Below are positions 18,356 to 27,028 of a DNA stretch of 64,000 nucleotides, in pieces (position 1 is the stretch's first letter; each line of letters opens with the position of its first letter). Source of the stretch: Clostridia bacterium (GTDB lineage Bacteria > Bacillota > Clostridia > Oscillospirales > Acutalibacteraceae); the NCBI GenBank assembly GCA_017550625.1, contig JAFZOL010000062.1, forward strand, positions 1 through 64,000, read 5' to 3'. The position numbers and the translations under genes are program-made. The notes beneath the pieces were generated by a model. The model saw nothing but the letters and a program-made list of their open reading frames with translations, searched no databases and was not told the DNA's origin.

Positions 18356-19706
18356 ATTCGGCGGGGGCTGTGTCCGGTTCGGGTGTTTCGGCTTCGGGCA
18401 GCGGCAGGCGCGTTTCGCCGTAGATGACGGACGAAGTCTTCGGGAACAGGCCGTTGTCGTATTCGCCCTTCCACGACGGGCCGCACTCGACCTCTTTGAA
18501 CGCCTCTTCGCTGCGCGCGAGATGGATCTCGTAAAGGCCGAAGAGCCTGCCGTCCTCTTTGCGGGCGGCGCCCCAGAACGCGTGGTGGCCGATGAAGGTC
18601 ACGTTTTCGGGGATGTAGATGTAGTCCATCTCGATGGCGGAGTTGAAGCAGTCGGACCCGATGTAGGCCAGGGAATCCGGCAGCGAGTATTTGACGTTCT
18701 CTGTCGCCGGGATGAACTTTTCGTCAAGGGGCTCGTCGCCTTTATACTCGCCCGTGTAGGTGTCGACGCGCTCGATGTGCCAGTTGCGGAAGATGGCCAT
18801 CGTTTCGAGGCGCTCGAGGCCCTCGGGCAGGTAGAGGCGGAAGAGCTCGGAATAGTTGAACGCCAGCGGCGCGATGCGCTTGACGGTGGAGGGCACCACG
18901 TAGGTGTTCACCTGGTCCTCGTATTCGCGCGTGTAATAGTCGTTATACTTGTCGAGGCCCTTCGTCTTCCAGTCTCCGGTAGGCCAGGGCTGGATCTCCT
19001 CGCCCTTTTCGTTGAGAACGTGCCAGTTGAACCGCTCGCGCAGATACGCGTCGTGGTCGATGGGATAGCAGATGAGCGTTTCGCCGTCCTTCGTGAACAG
19101 AACGCCGTCGATATCCTTGTAATTGGGGTTGTCTTCGTCCACACGGATCTCGCGGAGGGCGTAGCACGAATAGAACGCCTTTTCGTCGATATAGGTCACG
19201 TCTTTGCCGATCTCGATCACGCGGATCTTTTCGTCGCAGTTGAAGGCGTATTCGTGGATGGCGGCGACGGGCGTGGTTTCGTCGGGCACGAGCTCGTATT
19301 CAACGTGCTTTTCGTTTTCGCCCTTGTCGTTTTTCTCGAACCACGTGTTCGATTTGACCTCGCTCACGACGTAGTCCACGCGGAGCTCAAGAAGGTCGCC
19401 GGGGTTCGAGAAGCGCGTCAGCTCGGTGGAGCCGTCGTCGAGGACCGTATACTTGAACGGGTCGTTGTGCAGGATCCAGAACGAGAAGAAAATGGAAAGC
19501 CCGATCGCGATGACGAGGGTGACGACGACGGCGATCTTTTTCGCCTTCGCGTTTTCAAACGGCTTGCGGATGTGGGGCTTCTGCAGGCCCTCGACCTGAT
19601 AGTCCCAGATCTGATCCTCGGGGATCGCGTCTTTGTAAGCGTCGTAGACCGACTGGTCCACGAGGTTGTTTTTATGGACCTTTTTCGTTTTTTCGCGCTT
19701 AGCCAT
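18354..19706 (-). CDS. Membrane-anchored leucine-rich-repeat (LRR_5/BspA-like) protein
   Basis: This 450-residue type II membrane protein has a charged cytosolic N-terminus (about 1-56), one membrane helix (about 57-78, KIAVVVTLVIAIGLSIFF) and a large outer domain. The outer domain contains BspA-type repeats such as IHEYAFNCDEKIRVIEIGKDVTYIDEKAFYSCYALREIRV and later YIPENVTFIGHHAFWGAA. A short Pro/Glu-rich tail ends it. Such domains mediate protein or host contacts, but no partner is known. The start overlaps the upstream transporter by 8 bases with GGGAGGTG inside that gene, so the two are coupled. Confidence 0.8.
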   Translation of the reverse strand: MAKREKTKKVHKNNLVDQSVYDAYKDAIPEDQIWDYQVEGLQKPHIRKPFENAKAKKIAVVVTLVIAIGLSIFFSFWILHNDPFKYTVLDDGSTELTRFSNPGDLLELRVDYVVSEVKSNTWFEKNDKGENEKHVEYELVPDETTPVAAIHEYAFNCDEKIRVIEIGKDVTYIDEKAFYSCYALREIRVDEDNPNYKDIDGVLFTKDGETLICYPIDHDAYLRERFNWHVLNEKGEEIQPWPTGDWKTKGLDKYNDYYTREYEDQVNTYVVPSTVKRIAPLAFNYSELFRLYLPEGLERLETMAIFRNWHIERVDTYTGEYKGDEPLDEKFIPATENVKYSLPDSLAYIGSDCFNSAIEMDYIYIPENVTFIGHHAFWGAARKEDGRLFGLYEIHLARSEEAFKEVECGPSWKGEYDNGLFPKTSSVIYGETRLPLPEAETPEPDTAPAE

Positions 19707-21441
19707 TGACGTCCACCTCCCTCATTTCGTTCGCGAGGGTGACCTCTTCGCGGCGGCGGAGCACCGCCATGACCTTGTTCTGCTTGTCGTCGTCATAGTC
19801 CCAGAAGATGTACGGGATGGTCATGAGCAGGTAGCCGATGATGTCGATGATGATGGGGATCGTGATGATCCACAGGCGCGAGTCGTCCACGTAGAGGACG
19901 TCCCAGTTGGAGTTGAAGCCGTGTGCCAGTAACAAGAGCGGGATGATGAGGCCCACGAACGAGGTGATGGGGCCCGTGAACCAGCCGAACACGCCCGAAA
20001 AGCTCTCGAGCCGCTCGCCGGAGAGGTACATCTGGTAGTCGTTGATGCGGATATCCATGTCGTGGCCGACAGAGGTGGGCACGGTTTTGGTCATCTCCAT
20101 GAGAATGAGCACTACGACGCACACGATACCGCAGAGCGTCGGGTTGCCGTTCAGGAACAGCAGCGCGCCCACGATCATCGCGTTGCCCGCCGCGCGCGAG
20201 AGCTGATAGAAGATCATGATCTGCTTGTAGGAAAAGCGCTTCATGAAATAGGGCGTGAAGAAATCGGGCGGCGTGCCCGCGAACGACACGAGCGCGACGA
20301 TGAGCGAATACGTGAGGCCGTAGAGGCGCATCGTGTAGAGATAGAGGATCGTGGCGAACGGCAGCATGCCGTTGCCGAGAGAGTCGAGCAGGTAGACGAC
20401 GTTCTGCACCCATTTGTATTTATTTCGCATCACGCCGAACATGCCGTCCCAGAAGTTGATCTGGACCTTCTTTTCGAGCGGCGGCTGCGGGATGCGCTCC
20501 TTCACGCGCCCGGCGAACACCATGGTGAGCAGGGCGAAGGTGCAGAAGGTGATGGGCAGCACCCAGCGGTAGAGATTGATATCCTCCCACTTGCCGGGCA
20601 AAAAGCCCACGATCACGGGCAGCACGATCGCCATGATGGAGTGCGCGAGGTGCGAGAGCTTAATGGGATAGGTGCGCACCAGCACGCGCTCGTGCGTGTT
20701 GGGCGAGATGTTCTGCGCGCACGCCTCGAGCGAGTTGCCGAAGCCGAAGATGCAGTAGACGGCGAACGCGAGGTTGGCCTTCCACACGCGCTCGACCACG
20801 TCGTCGATCGCGTAGATCGGCAGCCAGCCGAGCACGATGACCATGATGCACTTCGGGATGACGTCGCAATAGAGACTGTATTTATACCGCCCGAATTTCG
20901 GCAGCAGCTTTTTGCGCCAGAAGATGTTGCGCGCGCCCGCCCAGCCGTTCCAGAGGATGTGCGTGCCGAGAATCTTGAACGCGGAGTCGCAGTTCACGCC
21001 CTCGAGCCCGTTCATGAACGTAACGAAGGCGCCGTTCTGGTTGAACAGCAGGCTCACCGGGGCGATGATCAGCGTGAGGCCCACGACGATCAGCCCGAAA
21101 TAGAGGCCGTAGAGGATGCGCTCTTTTTTCTTTTCCAAAAAGCCGAGGTTGTCGTTGATGAGCCAGCCGATCATGGTCCACACGTAGTTGAGCGGCATAT
21201 TGATGAGGCCGATGATCGCGTAGGTCAGGTACGGGAGCTTATAGTGGTACATCATCAGGTAGCAGCTCGCGCCGAACCACAGGTATTCCAGCATTTTGGA
21301 GCCCGCGTAGTTCGAGCCGACCGCGATGAAGATATCCTTATACTCCCGGTAGGGCACGTAACGCCCCTCGGCAGGCTTGCTCCAGTGCTGACGGATGTCG
21401 CCGGCAAAGGCCTTCACCTTTTCCATGTTCACTTTTGCCAT
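19699..21441 (-). CDS. MFS transporter, GPH/MFS_2-like (probable sugar or glycoside symporter)
   Basis: This 580-residue protein has about 12 hydrophobic helices and a loop pattern resembling the glycoside-pentoside-hexuronide:cation symporters (MFS_2), for example GTPPDFFTPYFMKRFSYKQIM and GERLESFSGVFGWFTGPI. It is longer than the usual 450-500 residues because of a long central loop and a charged C-terminus. The start at 21441 (MAKVNMEKV) has a GGAGGG site; an upstream extension has no support. A strong promoter lies about 50 bases upstream. It is cotranscribed with the leucine-rich-repeat membrane protein. The substrate is unknown. Confidence 0.8.
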   Translation of the reverse strand: MAKVNMEKVKAFAGDIRQHWSKPAEGRYVPYREYKDIFIAVGSNYAGSKMLEYLWFGASCYLMMYHYKLPYLTYAIIGLINMPLNYVWTMIGWLINDNLGFLEKKKERILYGLYFGLIVVGLTLIIAPVSLLFNQNGAFVTFMNGLEGVNCDSAFKILGTHILWNGWAGARNIFWRKKLLPKFGRYKYSLYCDVIPKCIMVIVLGWLPIYAIDDVVERVWKANLAFAVYCIFGFGNSLEACAQNISPNTHERVLVRTYPIKLSHLAHSIMAIVLPVIVGFLPGKWEDINLYRWVLPITFCTFALLTMVFAGRVKERIPQPPLEKKVQINFWDGMFGVMRNKYKWVQNVVYLLDSLGNGMLPFATILYLYTMRLYGLTYSLIVALVSFAGTPPDFFTPYFMKRFSYKQIMIFYQLSRAAGNAMIVGALLFLNGNPTLCGIVCVVVLILMEMTKTVPTSVGHDMDIRINDYQMYLSGERLESFSGVFGWFTGPITSFVGLIIPLLLLAHGFNSNWDVLYVDDSRLWIITIPIIIDIIGYLLMTIPYIFWDYDDDKQNKVMAVLRRREEVTLANEMREVDVNG

Positions 21442-21490
21442 GGCCTTGGGATCCCTCCGTTTCCGTTTACAAGGATTTGTTCTTTTTATA

Positions 21491-21519
21491 AGTATACAAC
21501 CGTTCGCGCACGTTTGCAA
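21491..21519 (-). promoter_or_regulatory. Sigma-A promoter for the MFS/LRR operon
   Basis: TTGCAA (complement of 21514-21519), 17-base spacer, TATACT (complement of 21491-21496). The remaining gap up to ilvD (21520-21637) shows no gene; only weak stems ahead of a T-run near 21590 could end ilvD. Confidence 0.8.
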
Positions 21520-21637
21520 GAAACATCGGCGGGACCCGGCATTTTTCGGGAGAACGCACAAAAACGGAGCGCGTCCTTTATACAAAAAAACTGTCGAGTC
21601 CCGTTGATCAGGGAATGTATTCGGTTTTTATCGGGTT

Positions 21638-23329
21638 TTATCCGAGCACGGCGCCCTCGCTGACGGGGCCGACGAGCTTGGCGTAGCGCGCGAGCCACCC
21701 CGTGGTGACGGGGCACTCGCGGATCTCGGCGGCGGCCCTTCGCCTTTCGAGCTCCTCTTCGGGCACCTCGAGGGTGATCGTGCGCTCGGGGATCGAATAG
21801 GACACGATGTCGCCGTTTTCGACGAGGGCGATGTTGCCGCCGAGCGCCGCCTCGGGCGAGACGTGGCCGATCACGCCGCCGCGCGACAGGCCGGAGAAGC
21901 GGCCGTCGGTGACGAGGGCGATATCTTTATCCATGCCCATGCCGCACATGAGGGCGGTGAGCATGAGCATCTCCTGCATGCCGGGACCGCCCTTGGGGCC
22001 TTCATACCGCAGCACGATCACGTCGCCGGGCACGATATCGCCGAAGATCATGGCGCTGAGCGCCTCCTGATGGCTGTTGTAGACCTTGGCGGGGCCGCGG
22101 TGGACGAACATATTCGGGTCCACGCCCGCGGTTTTGATCACCGCGCCGAGAGGCGCGAGATTGCCGTAGAGCACGGCCAGTCCCCCTTCGGGCGAATAGG
22201 GGTTCGAGAACGGGCGGATGACGCTTTCGTCGCGAACCGCGGCGGAGGCCACGTTTTCGGCGAGGGTCTTGCCCGTGACGGTCTGCTGGCCGCCCCAGAG
22301 CACGCCCGCGTCGACGCCCTGTTTGATCACGGCCGACACGCCGCCCGCGTCGTCGAGATCCACCATCAGGTGCTCGCCCGAGGGCGAGAGCTTGACGAGG
22401 TGGGGCGTTTCGCGGCCGAGGCGGTCGAAATCGCCGAGGGTGATTTTGACGCCGACCTCGTGCGCGAGCGCCGGCAGGTGCAGTGCTGTGTTGGTGGAGC
22501 AGCCGAGCATCATGTCGAGCTTGATGGCGTTCATGAACGATTCGTGCGTGAGGAACTCGGAGGGCTTGAAGTCGTATTTCGCGAGCTGGACCGCCAGCAT
22601 GCCGGATTTTTTGGCCATGTGGTAGCGCTTGGCGCTCACGGCGGGCACGGTGCCGGAGCCCGGCAGCGCGAGACCCAGAATCTCGGCCATGCACGCCATG
22701 GAGTTGGCGGTGAACATGCCCTGGCACGAGCCGCAGGTGGGACAGACTTCGTCCTCGTAAGCGCAGTATTCTTCGCTGTCGAGGGTGCCGGCGATCACCT
22801 GCCCCGCGCACTCGGCGATGCTCTGCACGTCCACGCGCTTGCCGTTGTAGCGCCCGGGCAGCATGGGCCCGGCGGTGACCACGATGAAGGGGACGTCGAT
22901 GCGCAGCGCCCCCATGATCATGCCCGGGATGATCTTGTCGCACCCGCACACGAGCACCAGGGCGTCGCAGATGTGGGCCTTGGCCATCGTTTCGACGCTG
23001 TCGGCGATGAGCTCGCGGCTCGGCAGCGAATACTTCATGCCCTCGGTGCCCATCACGAGGCCGTCGCAGATGCCGATGGTGCCGAATTCGACCGGCGTGC
23101 CGCCGCCCATCAGGACGCCGTCCTTTACGGCCTGCCCGAGCTTGTCGAGATTGGAGTGGCCGGGGAAAAAGTTTGAGTAGGAGTTGCACACGCCGATGAA
23201 CGGACGGCGGATCTGCTCGTCCGTGAGGCCTGCGCCCTTCATGAGCGATCGCGCGCTCACCTTCGTTTCGTCGGATTTGAGCTCGTAGCTTCGGAACTCA
23301 TCCTCATCGATCGGGTTTTTGCGGTACAT
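21638..23329 (-). CDS. ilvD: Dihydroxy-acid dehydratase
   Basis: It dehydrates 2,3-dihydroxy-3-methylvalerate or -isovalerate in isoleucine, valine and pantothenate synthesis. The 563-residue protein is of full length. Iron-sulfur and catalytic motifs are intact: GVCNSYSN (C48), VCGCDKIIPG (C130 and the Lys that is carbamylated in the family), TCGSCQGMFTANSM (C202) and a C-terminal GRFSGLSRGG. The VTAGPM and DGLVMGTEGM blocks fit IlvD better than sugar-acid dehydratases of the same fold. It stands alone without ilvBNC or leu genes, and I see no T-box leader. Confidence 0.9.
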   Translation of the reverse strand: MYRKNPIDEDEFRSYELKSDETKVSARSLMKGAGLTDEQIRRPFIGVCNSYSNFFPGHSNLDKLGQAVKDGVLMGGGTPVEFGTIGICDGLVMGTEGMKYSLPSRELIADSVETMAKAHICDALVLVCGCDKIIPGMIMGALRIDVPFIVVTAGPMLPGRYNGKRVDVQSIAECAGQVIAGTLDSEEYCAYEDEVCPTCGSCQGMFTANSMACMAEILGLALPGSGTVPAVSAKRYHMAKKSGMLAVQLAKYDFKPSEFLTHESFMNAIKLDMMLGCSTNTALHLPALAHEVGVKITLGDFDRLGRETPHLVKLSPSGEHLMVDLDDAGGVSAVIKQGVDAGVLWGGQQTVTGKTLAENVASAAVRDESVIRPFSNPYSPEGGLAVLYGNLAPLGAVIKTAGVDPNMFVHRGPAKVYNSHQEALSAMIFGDIVPGDVIVLRYEGPKGGPGMQEMLMLTALMCGMGMDKDIALVTDGRFSGLSRGGVIGHVSPEAALGGNIALVENGDIVSYSIPERTITLEVPEEELERRRAAAEIRECPVTTGWLARYAKLVGPVSEGAVLG

Positions 23330-23471
23330 ACAGTCGGCTCCTTTCGGTCTCCCCTTCCCCCGCCGGTTTACGGCGGAGAAAAGGCGGTATTTTCATGCAT
23401 AGAATTTACACTCTGTTAACAATATCCGCCGCCCGTTCCGATACAATAAAAGAAAAAAAGGAGTTTTTCAT

Positions 23472-23798
23472 ATGATCGGCATCGGCAAATGGCAGGGCAA
23501 TGTGAACATCCAGATCCTCAGATTCAGCGGCGACGTGTTCATCACGATCGGCGACAACAACGGCGCATACGCCGTGGACATCAAGCTGCCGCCGCAGCTC
23601 GAAAAGGTGAAGCTCAGGTTCGACACGATCGAAGAGGTGGGCGACAACGGCCTCAAGGGCAAAGGCAAGCTGCTGACCCCCGCGGGCAGAGAGCTCGGCT
23701 TCGAGGCGGCGGTGACCTTCGACGGCGACGAGATGAGCGGCTACCTTAAGATCGCGATCGCGAACATCAAGATCAAGAACGGCCACAGGATCGCGTGA
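23472..23798 (+). CDS. Small all-beta protein of unknown function
   Basis: I do not recognise this 108-residue protein. Alternating hydrophobic residues throughout (NVNIQILRFSGDVFITIGDN, KVKLRFDTIEEVGDNGL, GYLKIAIANIKIKNG) suggest a small beta-barrel or sandwich. It has no signal peptide, membrane helix or cysteine. The ATG is preceded by AAAAAAAGGAG. A -10-like TACAAT lies at 23442-23447, with TTAACA at 23416 but a 20-base spacer. It is monocistronic, divergent from ilvD, and ends at a strong terminator, which supports a genuine gene. Confidence 0.7.
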   Translation: MIGIGKWQGNVNIQILRFSGDVFITIGDNNGAYAVDIKLPPQLEKVKLRFDTIEEVGDNGLKGKGKLLTPAGRELGFEAAVTFDGDEMSGYLKIAIANIKIKNGHRIA

Positions 23799-23809
23799 TC
23801 CGTGAGAAC

Positions 23810-23833
23810 GCTCCCCTTCGGGGGAGCTTTTTT
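23810..23833 (+). terminator. Intrinsic terminator of the 23472-23798 gene
   Basis: GCTCCCC, TTCG loop, GGGGAGC, TTTTTT: a UUCG-capped hairpin 12 bases after the stop codon. The opposite strand has no T-run. Confidence 0.9.
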
Positions 23834-24602
23834 ATATGGTATAGTATACGCCCTCTTCGGGGACGATCAGCTTCATGTCGGGATAGAGAGAATTGACGTG
23901 GCCGCAGAAGGCTTCGACCTTCATGCGCTTCGTGAGCGGCGGGAAGGAATCGTCGAAATGGTCGAATAAAACCGCTTTCGGGCGCACTTCGCGCAGGAAG
24001 TCCGCCGAAAGTTCGCGGATGCCGGAATTGCCGCTATATGGGAACACAAAAAGGTCGGGCGACTTGGGATAGGCGGCGAGGTCCCTCACGCCGAACGAGC
24101 CCATGAGGAAGACGGTTTTGCCCTCCGCGGAGATCTCGAACGCCACGGTCTCGTCGTTTTCGGGCAGGGCTTTGATGAGGCCCAAGAGCTTAAACGCGCG
24201 CGGGAACATCACGGCGCATTTCGGCACGACGGACAGGATGTATTTGAGGTCGAACGCGATGTGCTTGCCCGCGTGCACGCGCACGGCAAAGTCGCCGACC
24301 GTGAACGTATCACCGGGGGAAATAAGGCGCAGGTTCTTTTCGGGCACGCCCATGCTGAGAAGAGATTCATAGGGCGTTTTCGTGCACCGGATGGGCAGAT
24401 CGGGATTTTCGGCGAGCACGGCGGGCACGCCCGTGACATGGTCGAAATGCCCGTGCGTAAGCAGCAGGGCGTCGTGCGACGAAAAGCGCCCGGGGTCCAG
24501 CGGCGCGAGCTTTTTTGACATCCGCCGGAACGGGTCGAGGAAGAGTTTCGTATGCCCGCTCTCGAGCGACAGGGTCGCTGTGCCGTACCACGCGATCTTC
24601 AC
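23832..24602 (-). CDS. Metallo-beta-lactamase-fold metal-dependent hydrolase (UlaG/UPF0173-like)
   Basis: This is a 256-residue cytosolic hydrolase. The HxHxDH metal motif is THGHFDH (H50, H52, D54, H55); HAGKHIAFD, FLMGSFGVRD and the late LFDHFDDSFPP supply the other expected histidines and aspartates. The MKIAWYGTATLSLESG beginning is typical of the UPF0173/UlaG-like branch, which includes lactonases and phosphodiesterases, so the substrate is open. It uses a GTG start with GGAGGG 8 bases upstream. It is monocistronic with its own promoter. Confidence 0.85.
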   Translation of the reverse strand: MKIAWYGTATLSLESGHTKLFLDPFRRMSKKLAPLDPGRFSSHDALLLTHGHFDHVTGVPAVLAENPDLPIRCTKTPYESLLSMGVPEKNLRLISPGDTFTVGDFAVRVHAGKHIAFDLKYILSVVPKCAVMFPRAFKLLGLIKALPENDETVAFEISAEGKTVFLMGSFGVRDLAAYPKSPDLFVFPYSGNSGIRELSADFLREVRPKAVLFDHFDDSFPPLTKRMKVEAFCGHVNSLYPDMKLIVPEEGVYYTI

Positions 24603-24660
24603 GTTCGGTCCCTCCTTCGGTGCGTTTTATGCAGAGAGTCTGCAAATTCATTCCGTTTCG

Positions 24661-24689
24661 ATTGTATCACAGTGATTTGAAAAAAGCAA
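24661..24689 (-). promoter_or_regulatory. Sigma-A promoter for the metallo-hydrolase gene
   Basis: TTGCTT (complement of 24684-24689), 17-base spacer, TACAAT (complement of 24661-24666), 59 bases upstream of the GTG start. Confidence 0.75.
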
Positions 24690-24695
24690 GCGGAC

Positions 24696-24733
24696 AAAAA
24701 AACCTTCGGCGTTTCATTACCGAAGGTTTTTCA
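24696..24733. terminator. Intrinsic terminator after galE (bidirectional shape)
   Basis: AAACCTTCGG (24700-24709) pairs with CCGAAGGTTT (24720-24729). Minus-strand transcripts leaving galE meet a run of T after the stem (A-run at 24696-24702); the plus strand also has a short T-run. Confidence 0.85.
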
Positions 24734-24782
24734 TAATATATATGATTCCGGTTAGACGATGCGCCCCGCGGACTCGAAACGG

Positions 24783-25799
24783 TCACGCGCCGTAGCCGTC
24801 GGGATTCATCTTCTGCCAGCGCCAGGTGTCGCGGCAGGCGTCGACCGTGGATTTCTCGGTCTTCCAGCCCAGCACCTCGAGGGCCTTGGAGACGTCGGCA
24901 TACGAAGTGTCGATGTCGCCGGGGCGGCGGGGGGCGATGACGTAGGGGATCGTGATGCCGTTAGCCTCTTCGAACGCATGCACGAGCTCGAGCACCGAAA
25001 CGCCGCGGCCTGTGCCGAGGTTGTAGACCTCGCACCCCTTCACCGCCAGCGCGCGCTCGACGGCCTTGACGTGGCCCTTCGCGAGATCGACCACGTGGAT
25101 ATAGTCGCGCACGCCGGTGCCGTCGGGCGTGTTATAGTCGTTGCCGAAGACGTAGAGCTTTTCGCGTTTGCCCACGGCCACCTGCGCGATGTAGGGCATG
25201 AGGTTGTTCGGGATGCCGTTGGGCGCTTCGCCGATGAGGCCCGATTCGTGCGCGCCGATGGGATTGAAATACCGGAGAAGGCTCACGCTCCACGCGGGGT
25301 CGGCGAAGCTGAGGTCCCGCAGGATGATCTCGATGAAGTATTTCGTGGTGCCGTAGGGGTTCGTGGTGCCGCCGGTCTTCATATCCTCTTTGAAGGGGAC
25401 GGGGTTCTCGCTGCCGTAGACGGTGGCGGAGGACGAGAAGACGATGGTCTTGACGTTCTTTTCGCGCATGACTTCAAGCAGCGCCACGGTGCCGCCGATG
25501 TTGTTTTCGTAATATTCGAGCGGCTTTCTCACGGATTCGCCCACGGCCTTGAGCCCGGCGAAATGGATCACCGCGTCGATCTTGTGCGTATCGAAGATGC
25601 GCCTCAGGCCCTCTTTGTCGCGGATGTCGCACTCGTAATAGGGGAAGTCGGCGCCCGTGATGCGCTTGACCCGCTCGAGCGATTCGGGCGAGGAGTTGGA
25701 ATAGTTGTCCGCGACCACGATCTCATAGCCCGCGTTCAAAAGCTCGACGCAGGTGTGAGAACCGATGAAGCCGGCGCCGCCGGTGATAAAGATTGCCAT
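24783..25799 (-). CDS. galE: UDP-glucose 4-epimerase
   Basis: It interconverts UDP-glucose and UDP-galactose (possibly the N-acetyl forms) with bound NAD. The 338-residue protein is a short-chain dehydrogenase with TGGAGFIGS at the N-terminus, SSSATVYG (121-129) and the catalytic Tyr149 and Lys153 of [23 protein letters not shown] and [18 protein letters not shown] are diagnostic of GalE. The start at 25799 has a GGAG site; the longer frame reaches into the upstream gene. It is the last gene of an envelope-like operon with the transglutaminase-like and LCP-like proteins, which suggests a role in surface polysaccharide supply. Confidence 0.95.
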   Translation of the reverse strand: MAIFITGGAGFIGSHTCVELLNAGYEIVVADNYSNSSPESLERVKRITGADFPYYECDIRDKEGLRRIFDTHKIDAVIHFAGLKAVGESVRKPLEYYENNIGGTVALLEVMREKNVKTIVFSSSATVYGSENPVPFKEDMKTGGTTNPYGTTKYFIEIILRDLSFADPAWSVSLLRYFNPIGAHESGLIGEAPNGIPNNLMPYIAQVAVGKREKLYVFGNDYNTPDGTGVRDYIHVVDLAKGHVKAVERALAVKGCEVYNLGTGRGVSVLELVHAFEEANGITIPYVIAPRRPGDIDTSYADVSKALEVLGWKTEKSTVDACRDTWRWQKMNPDGYGA

Positions 25800-25843
25800 A
25801 CAGTGATCTCCTTTTTTTTGCGGTTCAAAGGGTAAACGCCGCG

Positions 25844-27007
25844 TTACGCGGCGGAGATGAAGATACGGAGCACCAGCGTGCGCTCGTCCGGCGAATAGGT
25901 GACGTCGCCGAGGGCGATCTTTTCGGCCGGGATCTCGAGCGAATAGACGCCGCCCGCGTCGAACAGGTCGTAGACCGCGTCGTTGAGCGTGTCGAGCGAG
26001 TCGAAACGGAATTCCGCGCTGCCGCCGCCGTTTTGCAGGACGTCGGACAGGGTGCGCTCGACGGTGTCGCGCCAATTGTCTTCGGCGCACACGAGCTTTT
26101 CACGCCGGTAATAGGTCTCGGCGTCGGACGTGCCGAACGTGAGGCCCTCGGGCAGGATGAAATCCTTATGGTCGGCTTCGACCATGGCCGTGGGGACGTT
26201 GAAATAGGCGTGCTGGACGTTGTTTTCGCGCTCGCTCACGGGGTCGTCCCACGTGAGGTCGAGGTGGTACCACGCGCCGCCGAGACGCGCGGCGTTCCAC
26301 ATGTGCCCTTCCTCTGCGCCGTCGGCGGACACCACCGTGCCGCGCAGCACGCAGCAGGGCACGCGCGCCATGTCGCACACGAGCTTGGCGGCGTAGGCGT
26401 AGCCCTCGCACACCGCCTTTTTGCCGACGAGCGCGCCGTAGGCGTTGGTGGAATCGTCCGCCTCGGTATACTCGACGCTCTCGCAGATCAGGTCGTGGAT
26501 GAAGAGCTCTTTTTCATAGGCGTCGGGCAGGGCGTCGGTGCTGGCGCGCAGGTCCCTCGCAGCGGCGAGCAGCGCCTCGGTGCGCTTTTCGCACTCAGGG
26601 GCGGAGCAGGTGTATTTCGGGATGAAATACGACGTGCCGCCGTTTTGCTGGTAAGAGAACTGGTTCTTGAGGCAAAGAAGGTGCGGGTTGTCGTCCTTGA
26701 GGGCGGTGACCACGACCTTGAGCTCTTCGAGCGTGACGGGGGGCACGGCGATCTTCACGGGGTGCGAAAACACGGCGTTGTAGATCATGCGGTAGGCCTG
26801 CTGCCCCTGCTCGGACAGGCGCTCGTAGTGCACGCGCGTGACGGGAAAATCGACGAACGACGGCTCGCTGAGCAGGGCGCCGTCGGGCGCGGTGACCGCT
26901 TTGCCGGATTCGGTGGCGACCCCGGTGATGCCCGGGGAGCACGCGCAGAACAGGCAAACGATCAGCAATATGGAAAGCAGAACGGTCTGCAGGTTGTTTC
27001 TTCTCAT
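25844..27007 (-). CDS. Secreted or lipid-anchored transglutaminase-like protein
   Basis: This 387-residue protein has an N-terminal export signal (about residues 5-23) ending in CLFCACS, a near-lipobox that may attach it to the membrane. The core is transglutaminase/protease-like, with the Cys-His-Asp triad in the expected contexts [27 protein letters not shown] and [11 protein letters not shown]. Bacterial proteins of this type act as cysteine proteases or transpeptidases on surface proteins or peptidoglycan peptides. The last ~100 residues are an unassigned alpha/beta region. It lies between the LCP-like gene and galE with short gaps. Confidence 0.8.
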   Translation of the reverse strand: MRRNNLQTVLLSILLIVCLFCACSPGITGVATESGKAVTAPDGALLSEPSFVDFPVTRVHYERLSEQGQQAYRMIYNAVFSHPVKIAVPPVTLEELKVVVTALKDDNPHLLCLKNQFSYQQNGGTSYFIPKYTCSAPECEKRTEALLAAARDLRASTDALPDAYEKELFIHDLICESVEYTEADDSTNAYGALVGKKAVCEGYAYAAKLVCDMARVPCCVLRGTVVSADGAEEGHMWNAARLGGAWYHLDLTWDDPVSERENNVQHAYFNVPTAMVEADHKDFILPEGLTFGTSDAETYYRREKLVCAEDNWRDTVERTLSDVLQNGGGSAEFRFDSLDTLNDAVYDLFDAGGVYSLEIPAEKIALGDVTYSPDERTLVLRIFISAA

Positions 27008-27028
27008 CTCAATTGATCCTCTTCCCGA

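Noticed and set aside
23330..23471. Possible T-box or other leader upstream of ilvD
   Set aside because: The gap is too short and has no T-box sequence; only a short CCGCCG/CGGCGG stem and weak promoter-like elements are present.
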